From Oerskovia paurometabola (GTDB lineage: Bacteria > Actinomycetota > Actinomycetes > Actinomycetales > Cellulomonadaceae), in NCBI RefSeq assembly GCF_016907365.1, contig NZ_JAFBBV010000001.1:2170001-2234000 (forward strand): 64,000 bases of DNA, given 5' to 3'. Position numbers and translations under genes: made by a program. The notes under the pieces were generated by a model. That model made no database searches. It was not told the origin of the DNA and worked only from the letters and a program-made list of their open reading frames with translations. Shown here in pieces: positions 53,148-62,160 of this stretch. Each line of letters begins with the position of its first letter. Position 1 is the first letter of the stretch.

Positions 53148-53741
53148 ATGCCGTGGATCACCGAGAGCTCCCGCACCGCGTACGAGAACCCGTGGATGAG
53201 GGTGCGGGAGGATCGGGTGATCCGCCCCGACGGGGCGCCGGGCATCTACGGCGTCGTCGAGCTGCGCTGGCCCGCGGTCTTCGTGGTGGCCCTCACCGAC
53301 GACGACGAGGTCGTCCTCGTGACGCAGCACCGCTACGCCACGGACGCGCTCTCGATCGAGGTGCCCGCCGGCGCGAGCGACGGGGAGGAGCCGCTCGTCG
53401 CCGCCCAGCGTGAGCTGTTCGAGGAGACGGGGCTCCGTGCCCGGGAGTGGGTGCGGGTCGGGGGCATGGACGCCCTCAACGGGCTCGCGAAAGCCCCCGA
53501 GCACGTGTTCGTGGCTCGGGGGCTGACGGGGCCGCTGCCCGGGCGAGCGGCCAGTGACGCGTCGGAGGCCACGGACGCGGCGCGGGGGCAGTCCACGAGT
53601 CAGGTCGAGGAGGGGATCTCCCGTGTCGAGGCCGTGCCGTTCCACGAGGTGCTCGGCATGATCTCCCGGGGGACCGTCCGTGACGGTGAGACGATCGCGG
53701 CCCTCGCCCTCGCAGGGCTGTGGCTCGGCCGGTTCGCCTGA
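53148..53741 (+). CDS. Nudix hydrolase
   Basis: A 197-aa pyrophosphohydrolase. The complete Nudix box, G-x5-E-x7-REUxEExGU, is read as GASDGEEPLVAAQRELFEETG. The upstream VVLVTQHRYATDALSIEVPAG is typical of ADP-ribose-type members, so ADP-ribose pyrophosphatase activity is plausible but not proven. The C-terminal half contains an Ala/Ser-rich insertion (RAASDASEATDAARG) not seen in most relatives. It lies between the rpsA terminator and an oppositely oriented ABC exporter; the two stops are 13 bases apart. Confidence 0.9.
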   Translation: MPWITESSRTAYENPWMRVREDRVIRPDGAPGIYGVVELRWPAVFVVALTDDDEVVLVTQHRYATDALSIEVPAGASDGEEPLVAAQRELFEETGLRAREWVRVGGMDALNGLAKAPEHVFVARGLTGPLPGRAASDASEATDAARGQSTSQVEEGISRVEAVPFHEVLGMISRGTVRDGETIAALALAGLWLGRFA

Positions 53742-53754
53742 CCTCGGCCTCCCG

Positions 53755-55704
53755 TCAGACCGCCATGCTCTCCTCGTCGTCCTGGGGACCGAGCGTCTCG
53801 TCGGACGGCGGGCTCACCGTGTCCCGCGTCGCGAACTGCGTCCGGTAGAGCTCGGCGTAGAGCCCGCCGCTGACGAGGAGGTCGGTGTGGGTACCGGTCG
53901 CCACGACGCGGCCCTGGTCGAGCACGACGATCATGTCGGCCTGACGGATGGTGGACAGACGGTGCGCGATGACGAGGGACGTCCGCCCGTCGAGCGCCGC
54001 GTCGAGCGCGAGCTGGACGGCCGCCTCGGACTCGGAGTCGAGGTGGGCGGTCGCCTCGTCGAGCACGACGAGGGCCGGCGCCTTGAGGAAGAGGCGCGCG
54101 ATCGCGAGCCGTTGACGTTCACCGCCCGAGAGCCGGTAGCCGCGGTCGCCGACCACTGTCTCGAGCCCGGCGGGCAGGGACTCGACGAGATCCGCGACGT
54201 GCGCCTGGCGCAGCGCGGTCCACAGCTCGGCGTCGGTGGCGTCCGGCCTGGCGTAGCGCAGGTTGCCTGCGATCGTGTCGTGGAAGAGGTGAGCCTCCTG
54301 GGAGACGACGCCCACGGTGTCCTGGAGCGAGCGCTGGGTGACCTCCCGCAGGTCGCGCCCGGCGATGCGCACGGCGCCGCTGGTGGGGTCGTACATGCGC
54401 GTGACGAGCTGGGAGATCGTGGTCTTGCCCGCTCCCGAGGGGCCGACGATCGCGACCATCGCGCCAGCGGGGACCTCGAACGTGACGTCGGTGAGGGTGT
54501 CGCTCGTCGGGTCGGAGCTCACTGTCGCGACGGCCTCGAGCGAGGCGAGCGAGACGTCGGCGGCGCCGGGGTAGCGGAAGGTGACGTGCTCGAGGGCGAG
54601 GCTCGCGCCGTGGTGGGAGACGTCGTCGGACAGGTCGCGCGCGTCCGGGGCGTCGGTGACGGACGGCTCGAGGTCGAGGACCTCGAGCACGCGCTCGAAG
54701 CTCACGAGCGCGGTCATGACGTCCACCTGGACGTTGGACAGCGCGGTGAGCGGTCCGTAGAGGCGGGCGAGGTAGGCCGTGAGGGCCACGACGACCCCCA
54801 CGGTGAGCGTGCCCCGGATGGCCATGACGCCTCCGAGCCCGTAGACGATCGCGACGGCGACCGAGGCAACGGTCGTGAGGGCGACGCGGAACACGGTCGC
54901 GTACATGGCCGAGGTCACGCCGATGTCGCGCACCCGCCCGGCCTGGTCGGCGTACGTCGCCGACTCCTGCTCGGGGCGCCCGAAGATCTTGACGAGGTGC
55001 GCGCCCGCGACGTTGAAGCGCTCGTTCATCATCTGCGCGGCGTCCGCGTTGAGGGCGTAGCTCTCGCGCGTGATGCCGGCGAGCTTGCGGCCGACCCAGC
55101 GGGCGGGCAGCACGAACACGGGGAGCAGAGCGAGTGCGATGAGGGTCAGCTCCCACGACATCGAGAGCATCGCGGCGAGCACGAACACGACCGTGAGCAG
55201 GTTCGAGAAGACGTTGGACAGCGTCGACGTGAACGCCTGCTGGGCTCCGAGGACGTCGCCGTTGAGACGCTGGACGAGGGCTCCCGTGCGGGTCCGGCTG
55301 AAGAAGGCGAGCGGCATGCGTTGCACGTGGTCGAACACTGCGGTGCGCAGGTCGAAGATGAGGCCTTCGCCGACCCGGGCGGAGAACCAGCGCTCCCCGA
55401 TGCTCAGCAGGCCGGACGCGAGTGCGATCCCGGCGACGACGAGCGAGATCTCGACGACGACGTCGACGCGACCGGCCGTGATGCCGTTGTCGATGAGCGA
55501 CTTGAACAGCAGCGGGGTCACGGCGCCGGCCGCGGCGTTGAGGGCGATGAGCACGAGGAACACCCCGAGCTGCGCCTTGTAGGGGCGCGCGAAGCCGAGG
55601 ATGCGCCGGACCGTGCCGCGGTGCAGCCGCTGCTTGGCCACGGACGAGTCCTGACGGAAGGTGCGCATGCCGGAGCCGCCACCGAAGGACGAGGGGAAGG
55701 ACAC
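53755..55704 (-). CDS. ABC exporter (homodimeric type) divergent from marR
   Basis: A 649-aa fused exporter. I start it at GTG 55704, four bases after GGAGG; ATG 55668 is an in-frame alternative. Six membrane segments span about residues 40-330. The ATPase domain has Walker A VGPSGAGKTT, Q-loop VSQEAHLFHD, signature LSGGERQRLAIARL, Walker B LVVLDEATAHLD with the catalytic Glu, and H-loop VIAHRLST. All catalytic residues are intact, so a homodimer is likely, unlike the pair at 3610-7667. Multidrug export is a common role for members next to a MarR gene. Confidence 0.9.
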   Translation of the reverse strand: MSFPSSFGGGSGMRTFRQDSSVAKQRLHRGTVRRILGFARPYKAQLGVFLVLIALNAAAGAVTPLLFKSLIDNGITAGRVDVVVEISLVVAGIALASGLLSIGERWFSARVGEGLIFDLRTAVFDHVQRMPLAFFSRTRTGALVQRLNGDVLGAQQAFTSTLSNVFSNLLTVVFVLAAMLSMSWELTLIALALLPVFVLPARWVGRKLAGITRESYALNADAAQMMNERFNVAGAHLVKIFGRPEQESATYADQAGRVRDIGVTSAMYATVFRVALTTVASVAVAIVYGLGGVMAIRGTLTVGVVVALTAYLARLYGPLTALSNVQVDVMTALVSFERVLEVLDLEPSVTDAPDARDLSDDVSHHGASLALEHVTFRYPGAADVSLASLEAVATVSSDPTSDTLTDVTFEVPAGAMVAIVGPSGAGKTTISQLVTRMYDPTSGAVRIAGRDLREVTQRSLQDTVGVVSQEAHLFHDTIAGNLRYARPDATDAELWTALRQAHVADLVESLPAGLETVVGDRGYRLSGGERQRLAIARLFLKAPALVVLDEATAHLDSESEAAVQLALDAALDGRTSLVIAHRLSTIRQADMIVVLDQGRVVATGTHTDLLVSGGLYAELYRTQFATRDTVSPPSDETLGPQDDEESMAV

Positions 55705-55760
55705 GAGGCCTCCAGGGGGTCGGAGGGGAGGGGCGGCGGAGGAGGGGCTCGACGCCGTTA

Positions 55761-55775
55761 GTGAGCCTACCTCAC
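55761..55775. promoter_or_regulatory. Operator candidate between the ABC exporter and marR
   Basis: GTGAG-cctac-CTCAC, perfect 5-bp arms in the divergent gap, between the exporter start and the marR -35. Confidence 0.45.
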
Positions 55776-55785
55776 CATGAGTTGG

Positions 55786-55814
55786 TTCACAAGAGGCCGT
55801 CGGGCGACTAGTCT
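55786..55814 (+). promoter_or_regulatory. Promoter of marR, leaderless
   Basis: TTCACA, 17-base spacer, TAGTCT, then seven bases to GTG 55822. Confidence 0.65.
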
Positions 55815-55821
55815 CGTGCCT

Positions 55822-56286
55822 GTGACGACAGACTTCGACGCCGAGAACGCCGAGTTCCTCACCCTCCTGCACGCCGCGATGCGCGCCGTCCGCAGAGAGG
55901 CGGGGGAGCGCCTCGAGCGTGCCCGGACCACGCCCGGGCAGTACCGCATGCTCCGGGTGCTCGACCGCTGCGGAGGGCCGCAGCGCCCCGGCGCGCTCGC
56001 CGGCATCCTGGACGTCGCCCCCCGGTCCGTGACGACCAAGGTCGACGACGCCGAGGCCGCCGGGCTCGTGCGCCGGCTGCCCGACCCCACCGACCGCCGC
56101 GCGACGCTCGTCGAGCTGACCGACGAGGGACGGGAGACCCTCGCGGCGGTCGCCGCCGAGCGCGAGACGAGTGCGGGCACCCTGCTCTCGCGCCTCGACG
56201 CCGACGACCGGCACGAGCTCCTGCGGCTGCTGCGCGTCGTGGCCGGGGAGGCCGGAGCCTCCCCAGGGCGTGCGCACGGGGCATGA
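55822..56286 (+). CDS. MarR-family regulator
   Basis: A 154-aa winged-helix regulator. I start it at GTG 55822 because of the leaderless promoter; an in-frame ATG at 55777 lies upstream of the -35 and would be untranscribed. The winged helix is YRMLRVLDRCGGPQRPGALAGILDVAPRSVTTKVDDAEAAGLVRR, with the wing DPTDRRATLVELTDEGRE that contains the conserved DxRxxxVxLTxxG. It probably represses the divergent ABC exporter, responding to a transported compound. coaE follows after 16 bases. Confidence 0.88.
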   Translation: MTTDFDAENAEFLTLLHAAMRAVRREAGERLERARTTPGQYRMLRVLDRCGGPQRPGALAGILDVAPRSVTTKVDDAEAAGLVRRLPDPTDRRATLVELTDEGRETLAAVAAERETSAGTLLSRLDADDRHELLRLLRVVAGEAGASPGRAHGA

Positions 56287-56302
56287 CTGGCAGGATGGAC
56301 CC

Positions 56303-56920
56303 ATGTTTCGCGTAGGCCTGACCGGCGGGATCGCAGCAGGAAAGTCCGTGGCCCTCGACCGGTTCGCCGAGCTCGGGGCCTGCGTCATCGACTCCGACGT
56401 GCTCGCGCGCGAGGCCGTCGCGCCCGGCACCGTGGGTCTGGAGGAGGTCGTCGAAGCCTTCGGCGACGGCGTCCTCGCGCCCGACGGGTCGCTCGACCGG
56501 GCACGACTGGGGACCATCGTGTTCGGCGACGACGAGGCACGGCGCCGGCTCAACGCGATCGTCCACCCGGAGGTCCGTCGTCTGTCGGCCGAGCGAGAGG
56601 CCCTCGTCGCGGCGCGCGACCCGCGAGCCGTGGTCGTGCACGACATCCCGCTGCTCGTCGAGACCGGCCAGGCCGAGTCGTTCCACCTCGTCGCCGTGGT
56701 CGTCGCCCCGCAGGACGTACGCCTCCGACGCCTCGTGACGTCACGGGGCATGAGCGAGGACGAGGCCAGGGCGCGCATCGCCGCGCAGGCCGGCGACGCC
56801 GAGCGCCTCGCGGTCGCCGACGTCACGCTCGACGGCAGCGGCACGCCCGAGGCCCTGCGTGCCGAGGTCGACGCCCTGTGGGAGCGCGTCGTGCGCGAGA
56901 CCGCGGAAGAGCTCGCATGA
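56303..56920 (+). CDS. coaE: Dephospho-CoA kinase CoaE
   Basis: CoaE phosphorylates the ribose of dephospho-CoA, the last step of coenzyme A synthesis. The 205-aa protein starts at ATG, six bases after CAGGAT, a possible leaderless -10. The P-loop is GLTGGIAAGKSVA. VIDSDVLAREAVAPG and VVHDIPLLVETGQAE supply the substrate-binding Asp residues, and RLVTSRGMSEDEARARIAAQ is the lid. This is the kinase domain alone; the C-terminal UPF0157-like extension found in mycobacteria is missing. The stop overlaps the pcp start. Confidence 0.95.
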   Translation: MFRVGLTGGIAAGKSVALDRFAELGACVIDSDVLAREAVAPGTVGLEEVVEAFGDGVLAPDGSLDRARLGTIVFGDDEARRRLNAIVHPEVRRLSAEREALVAARDPRAVVVHDIPLLVETGQAESFHLVAVVVAPQDVRLRRLVTSRGMSEDEARARIAAQAGDAERLAVADVTLDGSGTPEALRAEVDALWERVVRETAEELA

Positions 56921-57579
56921 CCGTCCTGCTCTCGGGTTTCGAGCCGTTCGACGGCGCCGCGACCAACGCCTCCTGGCAGGCCGTGAGCGCACTGCGCGAC
57001 GCGTGGGACGCGGACGAGCCGCTCGTCGCGGTCGAGCTGCCGTGCACCTTCGCCGGAGCCTGGCCTGCCCTGCTCGCGGCGATCCAGGAGTACCGGCCGC
57101 GGGTCGTCGTGGCCGTGGGGCTCGCGGGAGGGGCGGACGTGGTGCGCCTCGAGAGGGTCGCGATCAATGTGGTCGACGCGCGCATCCCCGACAACGAGGG
57201 CTCCGCCCCCGTCGACGTGCCCGTGGTCGAGGGCGGCCCGGCCGCCTACTTCACGACCTTGCCGCTCAAGCCGTCGCTCGTCGCGGTGCGCGAGGCCGGG
57301 GTACCTGTCGCGGTGTCGGGCACCGCGGGGACGTACGTGTGCAACGCGACCTTCTACGACCTCGTGCGCTGGGCGGACGGCCGGGACGAGGTCCGGGCCG
57401 GGTTCGTGCACGTGCCTGCCGTCAGCGAGCCGGGACGCCCCGTGCCCGACGTCGGGTCCCTGCCGCTCGCAGCCGTCGTCCGCGCCCTGCGGGTCGTCGT
57501 CGAGACGGCGCTGGCCGACCTCGACGGTCGGCTCGCCCCCGACGCCGCGCGGGTGGTCTCGGCGGGCGCCGAGCACTGA
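56917..57579 (+). CDS. pcp: Pyroglutamyl-peptidase I
   Basis: A cysteine peptidase of family C15 that removes N-terminal pyroglutamate. It is 220 aa and its ATG overlaps the coaE stop (ATGA). It opens LLSGFEPFDGAATNASW, the family hallmark. The catalytic Glu lies in ADVVRLERVAIN, the Cys in AGTYVCNATFYD and the His in RAGFVHVPAVSE. The sequence is otherwise ordinary. It ends at an unusually long terminator hairpin shared with the convergent surface-protein gene. Confidence 0.93.
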   Translation: MTVLLSGFEPFDGAATNASWQAVSALRDAWDADEPLVAVELPCTFAGAWPALLAAIQEYRPRVVVAVGLAGGADVVRLERVAINVVDARIPDNEGSAPVDVPVVEGGPAAYFTTLPLKPSLVAVREAGVPVAVSGTAGTYVCNATFYDLVRWADGRDEVRAGFVHVPAVSEPGRPVPDVGSLPLAAVVRALRVVVETALADLDGRLAPDAARVVSAGAEH

Positions 57580-57586
57580 CGCGTCG

Positions 57587-57633
57587 GACGGCCGAGGCCC
57601 CCGGGGAGCATCTCCCCGGGGGCCTCGGCCGTC
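57587..57633. terminator. Perfect 22-bp stem between convergent pcp and surface-protein genes
   Basis: Arms 57587-57608 and 57612-57633 are exact reverse complements with loop cat. The longest hairpin in the window; works for both directions. Confidence 0.88.
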
Positions 57634-57646
57634 GTTCAGCAGAGGG

Positions 57647-59032
57647 TCAGCTCGTGGCGCGCTTGCGGCGAGCCAGCAGGACGAGCCAGGTACCGCCCGC
57701 GAGGAGGGCCGCAGCGACCACGACGATCAGCGCCGTCTGCGCGCCCGTGGCCGCGAGGCCGCCTTCTTCCTGGCCGGTCGCGGTCCGAGCGGCCTTCGCG
57801 GGCGCCGTGGCGCCCGGCGACGGCTTGGGGTCGGCGACCGGGGCGGCCTTGTCCACCGTGACCGTGGGCGGCGTGGCGGTCGGAGGCACGACCGGGTTGG
57901 CCGGGACCGGCGTGCTGGGAGTCTTCTCGCCGGGCGTGAAGGGCTGGGGGGTCTCGGTGACCGGCGGGGTCACGGTGGCCGGCGGGACGTCGCAACCGAG
58001 CGTCGCCGAGCCGATCCACGGGAAGTTGTGGTGCTCGAGGCCGCCGCTGGCGCCCTGGCCTCCGAAGGTCAGGTCGCCTCCGATGTACAGGCGACCGTTG
58101 GTGTGGGTCTTCTGCTCGACGTCGGCCTGCGGGGCGAGGATCGAACCGACCGTCTGGCTGCTGCTCGTCATGGTGAGGTTCGTGGCGTCGGGGAAGTTCC
58201 AGAGGATACGAGGGGCCCACTTGCCGAGGGCGGTCCCTGCGTCGATCCGGTCGCTGCCCGACGCCATGTAGTTCAGCGAGAGGTCCGGCGTGGCGCCCGA
58301 GACGTTGACGACGATGGGTGCGGACGTGCCGACGTTCTGGAAGGTGACCTCGCCGCCGAGGCCCGCCACCTGCTCCGCGGAGACGTCGAAGACCTGCACC
58401 GCGGACGAGCCGTCGCCCGTGAGGACCTTGCCGGCGAGGCTACCGGTCGCGGGCTTGCTCGCGAGGTCGGCCGAGACCTTGCCGAGCTCGGTCCGGAGGG
58501 CCTTGGCCTGCGGTGCGGGCACGGAGGAGTGCGGGGTCTTCTTGCCGCCGTTGAGCTCGAAGGTCCCCTCGATGGCGCCTCCGGCGACGACGTTGCCGCC
58601 CTTGTCGAGCCGGTGGGCGACCTCGACCCGTCCGGACTTGACGGTCACGGCACCTGCGGCCAGGACCATGTCGCTGCCGCTCGCCGGCGTGAACTGGGAA
58701 CCGGCCCCGACGACCCCGAGGTTCATCAGGTCGCCCGTGTCGATGGTCACCGAGCCCTGGGAGACGAGGACGCCCTCGGACTCCTTGGCCCCGCCCAGCG
58801 CGGTGTAGTCGCCGCCGACGAACACGGCCACGCCCTTGTCGGTGAACAGCGGCGTGTTCGTGAGGCCGCCGGTGAAGTCGGGGCACTCGTTGCCGAGCGC
58901 GGTCGCGGGCAGCGGCGTGGCGGCGAGGGCGGGCGCCGCGCCGAGGCCCAGCAGGCCGGTGGTCAGGGCGCCGGTGGCGAGCGCGCCGAGGAGGGTGCGC
59001 TGGGGTGTCCTGCGCGTCGGGCTGAGGAACAT
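57647..59032 (-). CDS. Choice-of-anchor A surface protein with LAxTG sorting signal
   Basis: A 461-aa secreted protein. The signal peptide ([19 protein letters not shown], then APALAA) has a standard cleavage site. The main domain (about 40-330) is of the choice-of-anchor A type: [59 protein letters not shown] and [21 protein letters not shown] Pro/Thr linker (about 340-415) and the sorting signal [20 protein letters not shown] with a basic end (ARRKRATS) follow. LAxTG is typically used by class E sortases of high-G+C actinobacteria. No sortase is in the window. Role probably adhesion or wall structure; unproven. Confidence 0.8.
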   Translation of the reverse strand: MFLSPTRRTPQRTLLGALATGALTTGLLGLGAAPALAATPLPATALGNECPDFTGGLTNTPLFTDKGVAVFVGGDYTALGGAKESEGVLVSQGSVTIDTGDLMNLGVVGAGSQFTPASGSDMVLAAGAVTVKSGRVEVAHRLDKGGNVVAGGAIEGTFELNGGKKTPHSSVPAPQAKALRTELGKVSADLASKPATGSLAGKVLTGDGSSAVQVFDVSAEQVAGLGGEVTFQNVGTSAPIVVNVSGATPDLSLNYMASGSDRIDAGTALGKWAPRILWNFPDATNLTMTSSSQTVGSILAPQADVEQKTHTNGRLYIGGDLTFGGQGASGGLEHHNFPWIGSATLGCDVPPATVTPPVTETPQPFTPGEKTPSTPVPANPVVPPTATPPTVTVDKAAPVADPKPSPGATAPAKAARTATGQEEGGLAATGAQTALIVVVAAALLAGGTWLVLLARRKRATS

Positions 59033-59267
59033 CGATGTCTCCGGGGTCGAGGCCGAAAGTAAGGTCTACGTACTAATCCACGGTCCAGGATGGCCCGACG
59101 TCTGGTTTGTCAGGGGATATCAGGAGATGCGCGAGGATCACCGGCACAGTATTGGGCCCCGTCGCGACACGCCAAATCCCTTGCCGGGTGAAAGTCCGCG
59201 TTCGGGTCGCGCGTTCGTCGACCGTGGGCTAGCGGCGGTCGATAGTTCGCTTGTCGGTGGTTCGCCG

Positions 59268-59273
59268 TACCGT
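59268..59273 (+). promoter_or_regulatory. -10 element for a leaderless uvrB mRNA
   Basis: TACCGT ends six bases before ATG 59280. No LexA-type box was recognised in the 247-base gap before it. Confidence 0.5.
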
Positions 59274-59279
59274 GGAACC

Positions 59280-61379
59280 ATGCGTCCCGTCACCGATCTT
59301 CAGCGCACCGTCGCCCCGTTCGAGGTCATCTCCGACTACACGCCGTCCGGTGACCAGCCCACCGCCATCGCCGAGCTCTCGCAGAGGCTGCGAGCGGGCG
59401 AGAAGGACGTGGTGCTGCTCGGTGCGACGGGTACCGGGAAGTCCGCGACCACGGCGTGGCTCATCGAGGAGCTGCAGCGCCCCACCCTGGTCATGGCTCC
59501 CAACAAGACCCTCGCCGCCCAGCTGGCCACCGAGTTCCGGGAGCTGCTCCCCAACAACGCGGTCGAGTACTTCGTGTCCTACTACGACTACTACCAGCCC
59601 GAGGCGTACATCGCGCAGACGGACACCTACATCGAGAAGGACTCCTCGATCAACGACGAGGTCGAGCGGCTGCGCCACTCCGCGACGTCCTCGCTCCTGA
59701 CCCGTCGAGACGTCGTGGTGGTGGCCTCGGTGTCGTGCATCTACGGCCTCGGCACGCCGCAGGAGTACGTGGACCGCATGGTCCGTCTCGACGTCGGCGA
59801 CCAGGTCGAGCGTGATGCGATGCTGCGTCAGTTCGTCACCATGCAGTACACGCGCAACGACCTGGCCTTCACCCGGGGGACGTTCCGCGTGCGGGGCGAC
59901 ACGGTCGAGATCATCCCCGTCTACGAGGAGCTCGCGATCCGGATCGAGTTCTTCGGCGACGAGATCGAGGCGATCCACCTGCTCCACCCGCTCACGGGAG
60001 ACGTGGTCCGCTCGGAGACGAGCGTCAACCTGTTCCCGGCGACGCACTACGTCGCCGGACCGGAGCGCATGGAGCGTGCGATCACCTCGATCGAGGCCGA
60101 GCTGGAGCAACGGCTCGCCGAGCTCGAGCGGCAGAACAAGCTGCTCGAGGCGCAGCGCCTGCGCATGCGGACCACCTACGACATCGAGATGATGCGCCAG
60201 ATCGGCTCGTGCTCCGGGATCGAGAACTACTCGCGGCACATCGACGGTCGAGAGGCGGGCACCGCCCCGCACACGCTGCTCGACTACTTCCCCGAGGACT
60301 TCCTCCTCGTGATCGACGAGTCCCACGTCACGGTCCCGCAGATCGGGGCGATGTTCGAGGGTGACATGTCGCGCAAGCGCAACCTGGTCGACCACGGCTT
60401 CCGCCTGCCGAGCGCCATGGACAACCGGCCGTTGCGCTGGGAGGAGTTCGTCGAACGGATCGGGCAGACGGTCTACCTCTCGGCGACCCCGGGCAAGTAC
60501 GAGCTCTCGATGTCCGACGGCGTGGTCGAGCAGATCATCCGGCCCACCGGCCTGGTCGACCCGGAGATCGTCGTCAAGCCGACCACGGGGCAGATCGACG
60601 ACCTGCTGCACGAGATCCGGGAGCGGGTCGAGCGCAACGAGCGCGTGCTGGTCACGACCCTGACCAAGAAGATGTCCGAGGACCTCACGGACTACTTCCT
60701 CGAGCGCGACGTCCGGGTGCGGTACCTGCACTCCGAGGTGGACACGCTGCGCCGCGTCGAGCTGCTGCGCGAGCTGCGCATGGGGGAGTACGACGTCCTG
60801 GTGGGCATCAACCTGCTCCGTGAGGGGCTCGACCTGCCCGAGGTGTCGCTCGTCGCGATCCTCGACGCCGACAAGGAGGGCTTCCTGCGCTCCGGCACGT
60901 CCCTCATCCAGACGATCGGGCGTGCGGCTCGTAACGTGTCCGGCCAGGTCCACATGTATGCCGACAAGATCACGCCGGCCATGGCCCAGGCGATCGAGGA
61001 GACCACCCGGCGCCGGGAGAAGCAGGTCGCGTACAACCTCGAGCACGGCGTCGACCCCACGCCGCTGCGCAAGAAGATCGCCGACGTCACGGACATGCTC
61101 GCGCGCGAGGACATCGACACCCAGGAGCTCCTCGCGGGCGGCTACCGGCAGCCCGGCAAGGGGCGCGCTCCTGTACCGGGCGGCCCCAAGGAAGGCGCGA
61201 CGACCGCCAACCGGCTGGCGGGGGTCGCGGCCGGCGAGCTCGCGGACCTCATCCAGGAGCTCAGCGACCAGATGCACGCGGCGGCGGCCGAGCTCCAGTT
61301 CGAGCTCGCGGCGCGACTGCGCGACGAGATCTCCGGGCTCAAGAAGGAGCTGCGGCAGATGCAGTCGGCCACCGCCTGA
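59280..61379 (+). CDS. uvrB: Excinuclease ABC subunit B
   Basis: UvrB verifies DNA damage with UvrA and holds UvrC for incision. The 699-aa protein starts [16 protein letters not shown]; upstream in-frame sequence is the neighbouring regulatory gap. Helicase motifs are [16 protein letters not shown] (I), [16 protein letters not shown] (Ia), [13 protein letters not shown] (II) and [10 protein letters not shown] (III). The damage-probing beta-hairpin is [20 protein letters not shown]. Motif VI is [20 protein letters not shown]. The C-terminal UVR domain ([21 protein letters not shown]) binds UvrC. All expected parts are present. Confidence 0.97.
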   Translation: MRPVTDLQRTVAPFEVISDYTPSGDQPTAIAELSQRLRAGEKDVVLLGATGTGKSATTAWLIEELQRPTLVMAPNKTLAAQLATEFRELLPNNAVEYFVSYYDYYQPEAYIAQTDTYIEKDSSINDEVERLRHSATSSLLTRRDVVVVASVSCIYGLGTPQEYVDRMVRLDVGDQVERDAMLRQFVTMQYTRNDLAFTRGTFRVRGDTVEIIPVYEELAIRIEFFGDEIEAIHLLHPLTGDVVRSETSVNLFPATHYVAGPERMERAITSIEAELEQRLAELERQNKLLEAQRLRMRTTYDIEMMRQIGSCSGIENYSRHIDGREAGTAPHTLLDYFPEDFLLVIDESHVTVPQIGAMFEGDMSRKRNLVDHGFRLPSAMDNRPLRWEEFVERIGQTVYLSATPGKYELSMSDGVVEQIIRPTGLVDPEIVVKPTTGQIDDLLHEIRERVERNERVLVTTLTKKMSEDLTDYFLERDVRVRYLHSEVDTLRRVELLRELRMGEYDVLVGINLLREGLDLPEVSLVAILDADKEGFLRSGTSLIQTIGRAARNVSGQVHMYADKITPAMAQAIEETTRRREKQVAYNLEHGVDPTPLRKKIADVTDMLAREDIDTQELLAGGYRQPGKGRAPVPGGPKEGATTANRLAGVAAGELADLIQELSDQMHAAAAELQFELAARLRDEISGLKKELRQMQSATA

Positions 61380-61440
61380 GCGGTGGGCCCGCCCGGGCAG
61401 GCGCCGCCGGCCCGGCGAGAGCGACAGAACGAGGGATGCC

Positions 61441-61863
61441 ATGGCACGCACGGTCCAGATCACGTTCGACGCAGCGGACCCGCGGGGTCTGGGTGCGTTC
61501 TGGTGCGAGGCGTTGGGCTACGTCGAGCAGCCGCCGCCGGAGGGTTTCGCGGACTGGGAAGCCGCGATGGCGGCCTGGGGCATGAGCCCGGACCGCTACA
61601 ACGCGTTCTACGCGGTGGTGGACCCGGACGGCGTGGGGCCGCGGATCTTCATCCAGCAGGTCCCCGAGCCGAAGACCGCCAAGAACCGCATGCACATCGA
61701 CGTGGGGGTCGAGGGGGACGGGGCCGAGCGGGTGGGCAACGTCCGGTCGCACGCGGCCCACCTCGTCTCGCTCGGCGCGTCCGTGCTCCAGGAGATGGAC
61801 GAGAACGGAGAGTTCTGGATCGTCCTGCAGGACCCGGAGGGCAACGAGTTCTGCGTGCAGTGA
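61441..61863 (+). CDS. VOC-superfamily (glyoxalase-like) protein
   Basis: A 140-aa protein of the vicinal-oxygen-chelate fold. It starts MARTVQITFDAADPRGLGAFW, a typical opening of the glyoxalase-like group, with GAGGGA upstream. VPEPKTAKNRMHIDVGV and LQDPEGNEFCVQ are the paired-strand motifs, with His and Glu as metal ligands. Members act as lyases, resistance proteins or unassigned binding proteins; the substrate cannot be read from sequence. It is 61 bases after uvrB. Confidence 0.86.
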   Translation: MARTVQITFDAADPRGLGAFWCEALGYVEQPPPEGFADWEAAMAAWGMSPDRYNAFYAVVDPDGVGPRIFIQQVPEPKTAKNRMHIDVGVEGDGAERVGNVRSHAAHLVSLGASVLQEMDENGEFWIVLQDPEGNEFCVQ

Positions 61864-61972
61864 CGATCGCCCGAGGAGCGGGTGGGTGCGAGGTGTGGGC
61901 GAGGCGCACTCGGGAAGGTTCGCCGCGCCCAGGTGGTTGTGGAAGCGTGGGTGCTCGCCTCGTGCCATGCCC

Positions 61973-61978
61973 TATGCT
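61973..61978 (+). promoter_or_regulatory. -10 element ahead of the terC riboswitch
   Basis: TATGCT, six bases before the start of the riboswitch region. The -35 region is not a clear match. Confidence 0.5.
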
Positions 61979-61984
61979 TGCCCA

Positions 61985-62138
61985 GTTGAAGGGGAGTATT
62001 CCTAGAAACGGTGATGTCGTCATCACGGTCGGCGTAGTCGTCGGCCCGGTGTCACCGGTCCTGCACGGTCACCTCTCGCGATCCGCCCTCGCGGGGATCG
62101 GTGACCGCGAGGGCGGAAGAGACCTTCGGTACTCGACG
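61985..62138 (+). ncRNA. yybP-ykoY (Mn2+) riboswitch
   Basis: The two conserved internal loops of the yybP-ykoY class are present: AAGGGGAGTA (61989-61998) and GAAGAGACCTTCGGTAC (62116-62132). Between them, CGGTGATGTCGTCATCACGG forms the variable stem region, and CGCCCTCGCGG/CCGCGAGGGCG (about 62087-62116) a strong hairpin. The class senses Mn2+ and controls manganese exporters and TerC-type genes. GGAGG and the terC ATG lie only 10-20 bases downstream, so control of translation is the likely mode. Confidence 0.87.
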
Positions 62139-62160
62139 CTACGTACCGGAGGTATGTGTG

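Noticed and set aside
53755..55704. This ABC exporter as a third member of the heterodimeric set at 3610-7667
   Set aside because: Its catalytic Glu, H-loop His and LSGGE signature are all intact and it has its own MarR regulator, so a separate homodimer is more likely.
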